NCBI RefSeq assembly: GCF_036670025.1 | Contig: NZ_CP137640.1 | Coordinates: forward strand, 840,001 to 904,000 | Direction: 5' to 3' | Length of the DNA: 64,000 nt | Source of the DNA: Bacillus_BD oryzisoli | GTDB taxonomy: Bacteria; Bacillota; Bacilli; Bacillales; Cytobacillaceae | Part shown: piece after piece, positions 41,788-50,941 of the stretch | How positions within the stretch are numbered: position 1 is the first letter of the stretch | Layout of the letters: each line of letters starts with the position of its first letter | Made by a program: the position numbers and the translations under genes | Notes under the pieces: model-generated | What the model saw: the letters and a program-made list of their open reading frames with translations, nothing else | Told to the model about the DNA's origin: nothing | Databases searched by the model: none

Positions 41788-43011
41788 TCAGCTCGCTTTA
41801 ACAGATGGTTTTACAGCTTTCATTTGTCTACGGACAGCAGATAATAGGATAAATCCGCAAATAAGCAGTAATACACTTGTGGTTATAAAAACAGACGAAA
41901 AACCATAATAGCCTGAAATAATCCCGCCTATGGATGGGCCGATAATATTACCTAAAAATTGAAGACTTGTATTATAACCAAGTACCTCTCCTTGCATGGC
42001 GATCGGTGCTTCCCGGCGAATGTAGGCAACTCTTAAAGGAATGAGTCCGCCCATCGCTGCTCCAAGTACAAAACGGATAAGCAGGAGCTGCCAATATTCT
42101 GTTATAAAGGCACCCGGCATATAAACAAGACCTGTAACAAATAAGAGGATCACCAGCAGTTTAATATGTCCAAAGCGGTCGCCGATGCTGCCCCATTTTC
42201 GTGCCATCATTAAATTTCCCAGCCCTGTTAAGGAAAAGGCCAGTCCTGAGAAAAAGGCTAAATTAGACACACCGTGTAATTCAGACACAAATAAGGATAG
42301 AATCGGTTGAATGCTGAAATTAGCGACCTGAATGAGCGTGGATAAAAGCAGGACGGTGATCATAACAGGATTATGAATAATATGGCTTAAAACCTCTTTA
42401 CTTGAGTAACTTTTCTTTTCGTCAGCTTTTGCTTTTAGTTTAAATTCCTTTGTTGTTAAGACAAGAATGACAGAAATAATGATGCTGAAGGAAGTTGCTT
42501 GAAATGTAGTGGCAAAGCCGACTGAATCCGCGAGCATTCCTCCGAGCAGCGGGCCCATCAAACTTCCGGTTATATTACCAGTTTGTAAGGTCCCGAGAAC
42601 CTTTCCTGCCGTTTCCTTAGGTGTTTGCGTCGAAATATATGCCTGTGACATCGGAATAAACCCGGTAAAGATACCAGTAAAAAATCTAAGAATAAATAAC
42701 TGCCAAACGGAAGAAACGAATCCCATTAAAAAAAGAGAGGATGCCAGTCCAAGACCTGAGAAAATAAGGATTTTCTTTCTACCGTAATGATCTCCAATTT
42801 TTCCCCATAATGGTGCAAAAATAAATGCCGTTACAAACGTAACAGCAAAGGTCCATCCTGCCCAATGCTGTACATATGTTGAAGAGTAATCCCCAAAGGT
42901 TTCAATTAATAATGAAATAAAGGGGAGTACCATCGTCATACTGGCACCGACAAAAAAGTTTGCAAACCACATAATCCTTAGATTACGACGAGCTTGCTTT
43001 CGTTCTAGCAT
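41788..43011 (-). CDS. MFS multidrug exporter, DHA1 (12-TM) family
   Basis: A 407-residue proton-coupled exporter with about 12 hydrophobic segments. Motif A reads GKIGDHYGRKKILIFSG after helix 2 and GSIGDRFGHIKLLVI after helix 8, and the motif C-like GPLLGGMLADSVGF is in helix 5. The TGNITGSLMGPLLGG region resembles E. coli MdtG and Bacillus relatives. The substrates are unknown. It is a single gene, divergent from the ABC exporter pair, which may share a drug-efflux theme. Confidence 0.85.
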   Translation of the reverse strand: MLERKQARRNLRIMWFANFFVGASMTMVLPFISLLIETFGDYSSTYVQHWAGWTFAVTFVTAFIFAPLWGKIGDHYGRKKILIFSGLGLASSLFLMGFVSSVWQLFILRFFTGIFTGFIPMSQAYISTQTPKETAGKVLGTLQTGNITGSLMGPLLGGMLADSVGFATTFQATSFSIIISVILVLTTKEFKLKAKADEKKSYSSKEVLSHIIHNPVMITVLLLSTLIQVANFSIQPILSLFVSELHGVSNLAFFSGLAFSLTGLGNLMMARKWGSIGDRFGHIKLLVILLFVTGLVYMPGAFITEYWQLLLIRFVLGAAMGGLIPLRVAYIRREAPIAMQGEVLGYNTSLQFLGNIIGPSIGGIISGYYGFSSVFITTSVLLLICGFILLSAVRRQMKAVKPSVKAS

Positions 43012-43222
43012 TTTATAAACACTTCTTTCCTCGAATTATTTCGTGAATCTAAATATATATTCTCTATCATAGTTCATTTACTAAAAAAAATGAAGGAATT
43101 AACATTCTAGTAGGATAAAATATTTCAATAATATTCAGAAAACGTGTATGATCGAACTAAATATCATCCAAATAGCTTTAAAATTGTAAAATGGAAAGGT
43201 AATTAATTACAGGAGGCTAAGT

Positions 43223-44971
43223 ATGGCAAGTGTTTTTTCTTTTTTAAAGACTTATCGAATTCCAGCGGTTTTTGCTTTATTTTTAATGCTGATTGAGCTG
43301 GCAGTAGAGCTTTTACAGCCATATCTAATGGCGGAAGTAATAGATGAAGGAATTTTGAAGGGGGAACTTTCCACCATCTTAGTTTGGGGAGGCATCATGA
43401 CAGGTATTTCACTTCTGTCTTTTATAGCGGGAGTGACAAATTCTTTCTATGCCGCACATGTCAGCCAAAGCTTTGGCTATGATATCAGAAGAAAATTATA
43501 TGAAAAAATACAGCGATTTTCCTTTTCAAATTTGAATCAATATCCGACAGCTTCTCTTATCACCCGCTTAACAAACGATGTTACACAGCTTCAAAATACT
43601 ATTTTTATGGGGTTGCGGATCATGTTGAGGGCGCCGTTACTCATTATTGGTGCAATGATCATGGCGTTTGTTGTTAATGCAAAGTTGGCTCTTATTCTCA
43701 TCCTAACAATTCCATTAGTATTTCTTTTTCTTGTGTTTGCCTTAAAGAAGGGAAGAAAACAGTTTGGCGTGGTTCAGAAAAAGCTTGATGAAGTAAATCG
43801 TGTGATGCGTGAAAATTTAACGGCGATGAGATTGATTAAGGCATTTTTACGTCATTCACATGAAGCGAATCGTTTTAACCAAAAAAGTTCGCAGCTAATG
43901 GAGAAAACATCTGATGCATTAAGATTCATGGAAGTGATTATGCCAGTACTGTTGTTTGTTATGAACATAAGTATTCTTGGGTTGATATGGTTTGGACGTG
44001 CTGAAATTAATCAGGGCGGTGTCAAGATAGGGGAAGTTGTCGCTATCATCAATTACGCACTTAGAATTACCACATCCTTATCGGTATTATCCTTTATCAT
44101 ATCTGCTTTTTCACGTTTTAGGGCATCTGCTGACAGAGTTTCGGAGGTTCTAAGAGAGCGGGTTGACCAACAGGGTAGTGAAAACTGGGAAATAGAGCAT
44201 GATTTTCTAAATGGAAAAGTGGAGTTTCGTCATGTTTCTTTTCGATACCCTGAAACAAATGTATCAGTCATTGAGGATTTATCCTTTTTGATTGAGCCCA
44301 AGCAAACGGTTGCTGTCCTAGGGGCGACAGGATCGGGAAAAACATCATTATTTCAACTGATTCCCCGGCTATATGATGCAGATGAAGGAGAGGTTTTGAT
44401 TGATGATCGAAATGTGACTAAGTATAATATGCGGCAGCTTCGCATGCAAATCGGCTATGTTCCACAGGAATCATTGTTATTTACAGGATCTGTAAAAGAA
44501 AATATTCTGTGGGGAAAAAACGATGCAAGCATGGAAGAAGTGATTGCTGCTGCAAAAAATGCCCAAATACATGAAACGATTTGTAAACTTCCTGATTTAT
44601 ATGAGACAAGGATTGGGCAAAGAGGAGTGAATCTCTCCGGTGGTCAGAAGCAGCGCCTTTCCATTGCAAGAGCCTTGATCAGAAGGCCGAAAATCTTATT
44701 GCTTGATGACAGTACAAGCGCGTTAGACCTGCAAACGGAAAGGAAGCTGTTGGAAGCAGTTAAGTCATATGATTGTACGACATTGATCGTGACGCAAAAA
44801 ATCAGCACAGCGCTTAATGCCGATTTCGTTTTACTTCTTGATGATGGAAAACTGCTTGCAAAGGGTAATCATGAGACACTATTAGCATCATCTTCACTTT
44901 ATCAGCGAATCTATCAATCACAATTGGAGGAAGGGAGGCTGAAGGATAAGGATGTTCAAGGAGCTCAGTAA
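43223..44971 (+). CDS. Heterodimeric ABC exporter subunit 1 (YfiB/YheI-like, degenerate site)
   Basis: A 582-residue half-transporter: six TM helices (about 1-310) then an ATP-binding domain. Walker A is GATGSGKTS (about 371), the signature LSGGQKQ is canonical, but Walker B reads ILLLDDSTSALD, with Asp instead of the catalytic Glu, and the H-loop histidine is Gln (VTQK). It thus supplies the inactive Walker pair and the good signature of an asymmetric heterodimer, as in BmrC and LmrC. It overlaps the next gene by 20 nt, and its partner completes it. Confidence 0.9.
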   Translation: MASVFSFLKTYRIPAVFALFLMLIELAVELLQPYLMAEVIDEGILKGELSTILVWGGIMTGISLLSFIAGVTNSFYAAHVSQSFGYDIRRKLYEKIQRFSFSNLNQYPTASLITRLTNDVTQLQNTIFMGLRIMLRAPLLIIGAMIMAFVVNAKLALILILTIPLVFLFLVFALKKGRKQFGVVQKKLDEVNRVMRENLTAMRLIKAFLRHSHEANRFNQKSSQLMEKTSDALRFMEVIMPVLLFVMNISILGLIWFGRAEINQGGVKIGEVVAIINYALRITTSLSVLSFIISAFSRFRASADRVSEVLRERVDQQGSENWEIEHDFLNGKVEFRHVSFRYPETNVSVIEDLSFLIEPKQTVAVLGATGSGKTSLFQLIPRLYDADEGEVLIDDRNVTKYNMRQLRMQIGYVPQESLLFTGSVKENILWGKNDASMEEVIAAAKNAQIHETICKLPDLYETRIGQRGVNLSGGQKQRLSIARALIRRPKILLLDDSTSALDLQTERKLLEAVKSYDCTTLIVTQKISTALNADFVLLLDDGKLLAKGNHETLLASSSLYQRIYQSQLEEGRLKDKDVQGAQ

Positions 44972-46763
44972 ACCCTTTCAATATAAAAAGATCCAGTTGA
45001 ACGAAGACGTCAGTACGAAAGCAAAACAAAAGGTTTCTATCAATGATTGGAAAGGGACATTAGTGAAGTTATGGAATTATTTGATGGTTCATAAAAGGAT
45101 ATTAATGTTCGTCATTTTTATGGTCATACTAAGCTCGATTCTTGGGCTGCTTGGCCCTTTCCTTTTAGGCAGAGCCATTGACGATTACATTGTCTCAAAA
45201 AATATGACAGGACTAATTCTCGTTTTAGCCTCATTGCTCTTCATTTACGCACTTCACTCTATTTCACTGTGGCTGCAGAATTATTGGATGATTGGGATTG
45301 CGCAAAAAACGGTATGGACGATGAGGACGGAGCTTTTTCAACACCTTCATCAGCTTCCGATTTCCTTTTTCGATAAAAAGAAGCATGGAGAATTAATGAG
45401 CAGGGTCACAAATGATATTGAAAATGTTAGTTCCACATTAAACAGTTCATTTATCCAAATCCTCTCGAGTATCCTGACCTTAACAGGCACCATTCTCGTT
45501 ATGCTTTTCTTAAGTCCCTTGTTAACAATGGTTACCTTGATTATTGTCCCGTTAATGTTCATGGGAATGAGGTGGATCACCAATCGAACAGGAAAGCTTT
45601 TTAGAGAGCAGCAGCGAAACCTTGGGGATTTGAATGGATTTATTGAGGAAACCATTTCCGGACAAAAGATTGTGAAAGCATTTTCGCAGGAACAGAAAGT
45701 TCTTGAGGATTTTGATGATAAAAGTGAAAGATTAAAGGCAGCGGGATTTTGGTCACAATCCTATTCAGGGTTCATTCCGAAGCTAATGAATGTCTTGAAT
45801 AATCTGAGCTTTGCCATTGTGGCAGCGTTCGGGGGAGTATTAGCGCTAAAAGGAGCAGTTACCATTGGCACGATTGTGATTTTTACAGAATATGCAAGAC
45901 AATTTACAAGACCGCTGAATGATTTAGCTAATCAGTTTAATACCTTATTATCTGCTGTTGCCGGGGCTGAGCGTGTGTTTGAGATTCTTGATTTGGACGA
46001 AGAGACCATTGATGAAGCAGCGGCCGTTACACTTTCCAATGTGTGCGGTGAAATTGAATTCCGAAATGTATCCTTTTCTTATGAAGAGGATAGTCAAACG
46101 ATCAGGGATGTTAGTTTTTCCGCTTCACAAGGGGAAATGATTGCCCTTGTCGGCCCAACCGGAGCGGGAAAATCAACCATTATTAATCTGATCTCCAGAT
46201 TTTACGATGCAGAGAGCGGCAGCATCTGGATTGATGGTCAGGAAATAAAAAAGGTGACAAGAGAAAGCTTAAGAAAAGCAATGGCGTTTGTCCTTCAGGA
46301 TTCCTACCTTTTCGAAGGGACCATTCGTGAAAATATTCGTTTTGGCCGGTTAGATGCATCTGATGAAGCGGTAATAGAAGCAGCCAAAACGGCCAATGCC
46401 CATTCCTTTATCATGAAGCTGCCTAACCAGTATGACACAATCCTAAAGCAGGATGGAGGAGGAATTAGTCAGGGGCAAAAACAGCTTTTGTCCATTGCTA
46501 GAGCCGTATTAGCCGATCCGGTTATTTTGATTTTGGATGAAGCGACAAGCAGTATTGATACAATAACAGAGTTGCAAATCCAAGAAGCGCTTGGCCGTCT
46601 GATGAAAGGAAGGACGAGTTTTGTTGTTGCCCATCGACTGAATACAATCAGAAGGGCAGATCAAATTCTTGTATTGTCAGAAGGAAGAATTATAGAAAGA
46701 GGTAAACATGAAGAGTTGTTAGCTAGAAAGGGTTTTTATTATGAACTAAGTGGTCAACAATAG
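44952..46763 (+). CDS. Heterodimeric ABC exporter subunit 2 (YfiC/YheH-like, catalytic site)
   Basis: A 603-residue half-transporter with six TM helices (about 50-345) and an ATP-binding domain with Walker A GPTGAGKST, Walker B VILILDEATSSID with the catalytic Glu, and an intact H-loop (VVAHRLN). Its signature is the non-canonical ISQGQKQ. This is the mirror image of subunit 1, so one ATP site is active and one degenerate. Exporters of this type move drugs or lipids out of the cell. It translates from AAGGATAAGG and overlaps the upstream stop. Confidence 0.9.
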   Translation: MFKELSKPFQYKKIQLNEDVSTKAKQKVSINDWKGTLVKLWNYLMVHKRILMFVIFMVILSSILGLLGPFLLGRAIDDYIVSKNMTGLILVLASLLFIYALHSISLWLQNYWMIGIAQKTVWTMRTELFQHLHQLPISFFDKKKHGELMSRVTNDIENVSSTLNSSFIQILSSILTLTGTILVMLFLSPLLTMVTLIIVPLMFMGMRWITNRTGKLFREQQRNLGDLNGFIEETISGQKIVKAFSQEQKVLEDFDDKSERLKAAGFWSQSYSGFIPKLMNVLNNLSFAIVAAFGGVLALKGAVTIGTIVIFTEYARQFTRPLNDLANQFNTLLSAVAGAERVFEILDLDEETIDEAAAVTLSNVCGEIEFRNVSFSYEEDSQTIRDVSFSASQGEMIALVGPTGAGKSTIINLISRFYDAESGSIWIDGQEIKKVTRESLRKAMAFVLQDSYLFEGTIRENIRFGRLDASDEAVIEAAKTANAHSFIMKLPNQYDTILKQDGGGISQGQKQLLSIARAVLADPVILILDEATSSIDTITELQIQEALGRLMKGRTSFVVAHRLNTIRRADQILVLSEGRIIERGKHEELLARKGFYYELSGQQ

Positions 46764-46772
46764 AAATACTTA

Positions 46773-46805
46773 GAAGGGGTGCACCGCTGTGGTTCCCCCT
46801 TTTTG
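46773..46805 (+). terminator. Rho-independent terminator (weak stem)
   Basis: An AAGGGG..CCCCCTT stem with inner GCAC/GTG pairing, followed by a run of T after the ABC operon. Confidence 0.65.
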
Positions 46806-46809
46806 TCTT

Positions 46810-46838
46810 TTGACTGACTGGTCATTTTGTACTATACT
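46810..46838 (+). promoter_or_regulatory. SigA-type promoter for the ywaC transcript
   Basis: TTGACT (46810-46815), a 17-bp spacer and TATACT (46833-46838). This is near consensus, but ywaC in B. subtilis is under extracytoplasmic-stress sigma factors, so a second promoter may exist. Confidence 0.7.
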
Positions 46839-46862
46839 AATCTAGAAGACATTTCATAAGGG

Positions 46863-46970
46863 ATGGCGACAATGGTAAAAACGATTGATCAAATCATCGA
46901 AGTATTAAAAAGACTTGGTGTTGACGCTGAAAAAGTGTATAAGAAACCGAAGGAGACTTATCAACCCTGA
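46863..46970 (+). CDS. Small leader ORF coupled to ywaC, 32-35 aa
   Basis: A frame from ATG at 46863 (or 46872) encoding a charged helix (VKTIDQIIEVLKRLG, then AEKVYKKPKETYQP). Its TGA at 46968-46970 overlaps the ATG of the next gene. The downstream AAGGAG is 14 nt from that ATG, too far for efficient initiation, so coupling from this ORF is plausible. There is no homologue I can name, and whether it is a stable peptide is unknown. Confidence 0.45.
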   Translation: MATMVKTIDQIIEVLKRLGVDAEKVYKKPKETYQP

Positions 46971-47647
46971 TGATACCTACAGAAGAATTAAAGAAAAAAA
47001 TACATGAAACTGAAATTCTGCAATCAAACCTGCTTGAATGGAAAGAACATTTATTTGTTTATAAATTTGCACTAGAGGAAATTAATACAAAACTAAAGAT
47101 ATTAAATGAAGAATATCAGTATATTCATAATCATAATCCGATTGAACATATGAAATCTCGAATTAAAAGCCCTGCTAGTATAGCGAAGAAGCTTCAACGA
47201 AAAGGTTTGGAGATTACCGTTGGAAATGCCATTGAACAAATTCACGATATAGCTGGGGTTCGTATCACTTGTTCTTTTATTTCCGATATTTATACCATGT
47301 TTGACGCTATTTGCAGACAGGATGATATTGAAGTTATTCGCGTCAAGGATTATATTAAAAAGCCAAAAGCAAACGGTTATAAGAGTTTGCACTTAATTGT
47401 AAAGATACCTGTCTTCTTATCTAACGATGTGAAAAAAGTAAAAGTAGAAATACAGATTCGGACGATTGCTATGGACTTTTGGGCAAGTCTGGAACATAAA
47501 ATCTACTATAAATTTGAAAAAGAAATTCCTGAAGAACTGCAATTAGAATTAAAAAAAGCAGCAGATGCAGCGCATTTTTTAGATGAAAAAATGAAGAAAA
47601 TCCGCGATGATGTGGATCTCTTTAAGTTAGAGGAAATGAAAATTTAA
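46970..47647 (+). CDS. ywaC: Small alarmone synthetase YwaC (RelP/SasA type)
   Basis: A 225-residue single-domain (p)ppGpp synthetase. The RelA_SpoT core includes NPIEHMKSRIKSPASIAKKL, the catalytic EQIHDIAGVRITCSF (about 87-101), PKANGYKSLHLIV with the conserved lysine and arginine-binding residues, and VEIQIRTIAMDFWASLEHKIY (about 157-177). No hydrolase, TGS or ACT domain is present. It makes ppGpp, pppGpp or pGpp under cell-envelope stress in relatives. Its start overlaps the leader ORF stop. A strong terminator follows. Confidence 0.92.
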   Translation: MIPTEELKKKIHETEILQSNLLEWKEHLFVYKFALEEINTKLKILNEEYQYIHNHNPIEHMKSRIKSPASIAKKLQRKGLEITVGNAIEQIHDIAGVRITCSFISDIYTMFDAICRQDDIEVIRVKDYIKKPKANGYKSLHLIVKIPVFLSNDVKKVKVEIQIRTIAMDFWASLEHKIYYKFEKEIPEELQLELKKAADAAHFLDEKMKKIRDDVDLFKLEEMKI

Positions 47648-47713
47648 TAGAATCATAGAAAAGAAAAACGAGTGAAGGTATACTTCGCTCGTTTTTCTTT
47701 TTCTATGATTCTA
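47645..47713 (+). terminator. Rho-independent terminator, long stem
   Basis: Extended inverted repeat after ywaC: AGAATCATAGAAAAGAAAAA upstream and TTTTTCTTTTTCTATGATTC downstream around CGAG/CTCG. Confidence 0.85.
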
Positions 47714-47753
47714 TCTGTTATATAACAAACTCTGTGTTTTTCGCATAAATCTA

Positions 47754-47782
47754 TTGTTATTAACAATTGAATTCAATATAAT
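47754..47782 (+). promoter_or_regulatory. SigA-type promoter and palindrome of the symporter gene
   Basis: TTGTTA (47754-47759), 17 bp and TATAAT (47777-47782). The perfect 12-bp palindrome ATTGAATTCAAT (47766-47777) lies in the spacer and could be an operator. Confidence 0.65.
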
Positions 47783-47923
47783 TAGAATACACTGAATATT
47801 TTGAATGGATTTTATGGAGGAGGTTACTTTCTTTTTAATAAGTAGTTAGATTCCGCTGCAACTTAGAATAACAGCATTGTCCACACATATAATTGAATAA
47901 AAATATGAGAGGCTGGTGGAATT

Positions 47924-49285
47924 ATGACTGAGTTTTTAACCATGGTAAGTAATTTTGTTTGGGGTCCTCCGACACTTATCCTAATTGTTGGAACCGGGTT
48001 GTTTCTTACATTTCGTATTGGTTTTTACCAGTTTAGCAGTTTGCCGTACGCGTTAAAACTTGCTTTTTCAAAAAATCAAGACCATTCCTCTGAAGGGGAT
48101 ATTTCCCACTTCCAATCCTTAATGACCGCTTTGGCTGCTACAATCGGAACGGGTAATATAGCCGGGGTTGCGACGGCTGTTGTATTGGGAGGGCCTGGAG
48201 CTGTATTTTGGATGTGGGTGACAGCACTTGTAGGGATGGCTACAAAGTATTCTGAAGCCATTTTAGCAGTAAAATATCGTGTTGTCGGTAAAAATGGCCA
48301 AATGGCTGGCGGACCGATGTATTTTATTGAGAAAGGGTTAGGCTGGAAATGGCTTGCTGTTCTATTTGCCTTGTTTGGGTCTATTGCTGCCTTTGGAATC
48401 GGAAGCTCTGTTCAGTCAAATTCAGTTGCTGCTGCTGTTGAATCAAGTTTTGGCGTAAATCCTTGGATTACTGGAATTATTTTAACGATTTTTACTGCAC
48501 TTGTTATATTAGGGGGAATTCAAAGTATTGGTAGAGTAACGTCATACTTCGTACCAATTATGGCTGTTTTTTATGTAGCAGGCGGTCTTGTGATCATTTT
48601 AATGAATATTGATATTCTGCCTTCCGCTTTAGGACTCATTTTTACAGATGCATTTACAGGGCAGGCAGTTGCAGGTGGAGCGATTGGGGCTGTCATTCGC
48701 TGGGGGGTAGCACGCGGTGTATTCTCTAATGAAGCGGGTATGGGTTCAGCACCTATTGCAGCGGCTGCTGCAAAGACTGATCATCCAGGTCGTCAGGCAC
48801 TTATCTCAATGACAGGGACTTTTATAGATACAATTGTTGTTTGCTCCATTACAGGAATAACATTAGTCATGGGCGGCTTATATATTGGAAACAGTGACTT
48901 AACAGGGGCTGCCTTAACAACTGAAACCTTTAATGCACTGCTACCTGGCGGTGGTTGGATTGTTACAGTCGGGATTATATTATTTGCCTATTCCACCGTT
49001 CTAGGATGGGCTTATTATGGTGAGAAATGTTTTGAGTATCTATTTGGTGATAAATCCATTACAGCCTACCGAGTGGTTTATACATTAACCGTATTAATTG
49101 GTGCGGGAATGAATCTAGGTTTGGTATGGACAATCGCAGACATCTTTAATGCACTAATGGCAATTCCAAACTTAATCGGACTTATTGCATTATCAGGAGT
49201 TGTCGTAGCTTCAACGAAGGAATTTAAAAAGCTTCGAGCGGAGGAAAAATTAGCAGAACAAAAAGGTACGGATGTCACAGCATAA
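47924..49285 (+). CDS. Sodium:alanine/glycine/glutamine symporter (AlsT/AgcS family)
   Basis: A 453-residue secondary transporter with 10-11 membrane helices. Family signatures are present: FQSLMTALAATIGTGNIAGVA (about 67-87), GGPGAVFWMWVTALVGMATKYSEA, and GVARGVFSNEAGMGSAPIAAA (about 264-284). It imports a small amino acid with sodium. Paralogues in Bacillus (AlsT, YrbD) differ in alanine or glutamine preference, which I cannot tell here. It is a single gene, with a palindrome-containing promoter upstream. Confidence 0.9.
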   Translation: MTEFLTMVSNFVWGPPTLILIVGTGLFLTFRIGFYQFSSLPYALKLAFSKNQDHSSEGDISHFQSLMTALAATIGTGNIAGVATAVVLGGPGAVFWMWVTALVGMATKYSEAILAVKYRVVGKNGQMAGGPMYFIEKGLGWKWLAVLFALFGSIAAFGIGSSVQSNSVAAAVESSFGVNPWITGIILTIFTALVILGGIQSIGRVTSYFVPIMAVFYVAGGLVIILMNIDILPSALGLIFTDAFTGQAVAGGAIGAVIRWGVARGVFSNEAGMGSAPIAAAAAKTDHPGRQALISMTGTFIDTIVVCSITGITLVMGGLYIGNSDLTGAALTTETFNALLPGGGWIVTVGIILFAYSTVLGWAYYGEKCFEYLFGDKSITAYRVVYTLTVLIGAGMNLGLVWTIADIFNALMAIPNLIGLIALSGVVVASTKEFKKLRAEEKLAEQKGTDVTA

Positions 49286-49297
49286 ACATTTCATAAC

Positions 49298-49343
49298 AAA
49301 AGCCTGTATTAATAGTAATCAACTATCAATACAGGCTTTTTCA
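49298..49343. terminator. Bidirectional terminator
   Basis: A long stem, AAAAGCCTGTATTAATAGT against its complement at 49322-49340, lies between the convergent symporter and dctP genes. Confidence 0.88.
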
Positions 49344-49353
49344 TTTATTTTGC

Positions 49354-50652
49354 TTATCCTATTTCGGATTGAATCACAGTGTGTTTCTCTGCATTTGGTA
49401 CGTTTCTTTCTGCTGTTTCGTCAACAACTTGATTTGGATTGAATTCATTTTCCATTTTTGAGACAACAACTGTTGCAACACCGTTACCAATTAGGTTCGT
49501 AATCGCCCGTGCTTCAGACATGAAGCGGTCAACACCTAACAGTAGAGCTATACCTTCTACAGGAATCATTGGGAATGCAGCTAATGTGGCGGCAAGTGTG
49601 ATAAAGCCTGAACCGGTAACACCAGCAGCTCCTTTTGATGTTAACATCAGAATCCCTAAGAGAGTGATTTCCTGCCAAATGGAGAGGTCAACTCCGTATG
49701 CCTGGGCAATAAAGATAGCAGCCATCGATAAATAAATGGCAGTACCGTCTAAGTTAAACGAGTACCCTGTTGGAACCACTAAACCAACAACAGATTTTGA
49801 ACAGCCGAACTTTTCTAAGCGTTCCATCATCTTTGGCAGGGCTGATTCAGAGGAGGATGTTCCTAATACAAGCAGGATTTCCTCTTTGATATAAGCAATA
49901 AATTTTATAATATTAAACTTATAGATTTTAGCAACTGCACCTAAGATGAAGACAACAAAAAGGAACATGGTAATGTAAACAGATCCCATCAGTTTTCCAA
50001 GTGATACAAGAGAACCGATACCAAAATTACCAATTGTGTAAGCCATCGCACCAAATGCAGCGATCGGAGAAAACTTCATGATGATATTAACAATACCGAA
50101 GAATATTTCTGAAACTTTTTCAAAGAAAGATACAACAGATGCTGCCTTTTCTCCCATTGCAGCCATTGAAATTCCAAATAAAATCGCAAAGAACAGAATC
50201 GGCAGCAATTCGCCGCCTGCAAGTGCAGCGACAGCGTTTTCAGGAATGATCCCCATAATGAATGAGATAAATCCGTGTTCAGATTCTGCAGCTTGTGTTG
50301 TATATTGAGAAATATCACCGCCCTCAACAGCACCGATGTTAAAGCCTTTTCCAGGTTGTAGGAGATTCACAACGATAAGACCGATGGCAAGAGCGAAGGT
50401 ACTGATGATTTCAAAATATAGCAGGGCTTTTCCGCCAATTCTTCCTACCTTCTTTAAATCCCCCATACTTCCAATTCCGATGACAACAGTAAAGAAGATA
50501 ATTGGTGCAATAACCATTTTAATTAACTTTATGAAAATGTCGGCAAGCACTTTAAGCTTGGCTCCGAATTCAGGGAAAATAAAGCCAACAGCAATTCCTA
50601 ATAATATCCCAATGACTACACGAACAGTTAAATTGTTCAACAGCTTTTTCAA
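49354..50652 (-). CDS. dctP: C4-dicarboxylate/cation symporter
   Basis: A 432-residue DAACS-family transporter with two re-entrant hairpins. HP1 contains LGTSSSESALPKMMERL (about 265-281); TM7/8 and HP2 contain PTGYSFNLDGTAIYLSMA and LLTSKGAAGVTGSGF. It imports succinate, fumarate or malate with protons or sodium, or glutamate in other members. The neighbours dctB, dctS and dctR, in a layout close to the B. subtilis ydbE-H locus, support the dicarboxylate role. Expression is expected to depend on DctS-DctR and be reduced by glucose, but no operator is clear. Confidence 0.9.
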   Translation of the reverse strand: MKKLLNNLTVRVVIGILLGIAVGFIFPEFGAKLKVLADIFIKLIKMVIAPIIFFTVVIGIGSMGDLKKVGRIGGKALLYFEIISTFALAIGLIVVNLLQPGKGFNIGAVEGGDISQYTTQAAESEHGFISFIMGIIPENAVAALAGGELLPILFFAILFGISMAAMGEKAASVVSFFEKVSEIFFGIVNIIMKFSPIAAFGAMAYTIGNFGIGSLVSLGKLMGSVYITMFLFVVFILGAVAKIYKFNIIKFIAYIKEEILLVLGTSSSESALPKMMERLEKFGCSKSVVGLVVPTGYSFNLDGTAIYLSMAAIFIAQAYGVDLSIWQEITLLGILMLTSKGAAGVTGSGFITLAATLAAFPMIPVEGIALLLGVDRFMSEARAITNLIGNGVATVVVSKMENEFNPNQVVDETAERNVPNAEKHTVIQSEIG

Positions 50653-50941
50653 CTACTTATCCCCCTTTTATTTCGTACTCCCAATTTGTTTCGTATCCCC
50701 TATTTGTGAACGTTTTGTAACTGTTTTCTATATTATCAGACTATTGGAATAAACTATTGTTATGGTAATATTGTTCTTTTTGTTCTTTTTGGTCATTATA
50801 TGTTATACAACAATAAAAACATTTAAATATCAATGATTTTTTAAAACGATTTATTATAAAAAATGAATGAAAGCGGTTTACAAAAAGACTGTTTTATAAC
50901 AAAACAAACGGCCCGCTGTTGGACCGTTATCGTAACAAAAT
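50653..50941. other. 289-bp gap between dctB and dctP
   Basis: Holds the dctB terminator (50897-50934) and AT-rich DNA likely to carry the dctP promoter and DctR-binding sites. A cre-like stretch TGAAAGCGGTTTACA starts near 50869 but has an extra base compared with the 14-bp consensus. Confidence 0.4.
50897..50934 (-). terminator. Terminator of dctB
   Basis: A GGTCC/GGGCC-type stem (AACGGTCC against GGGCCGTT on the minus strand) followed by TTTGTTTT. Confidence 0.65.

Noticed and set aside
50869..50883. TGAAAGCGGTTTACA as a cre site for dctP
   Set aside because: One extra base compared with the consensus and far upstream of dctP; kept only as a note.
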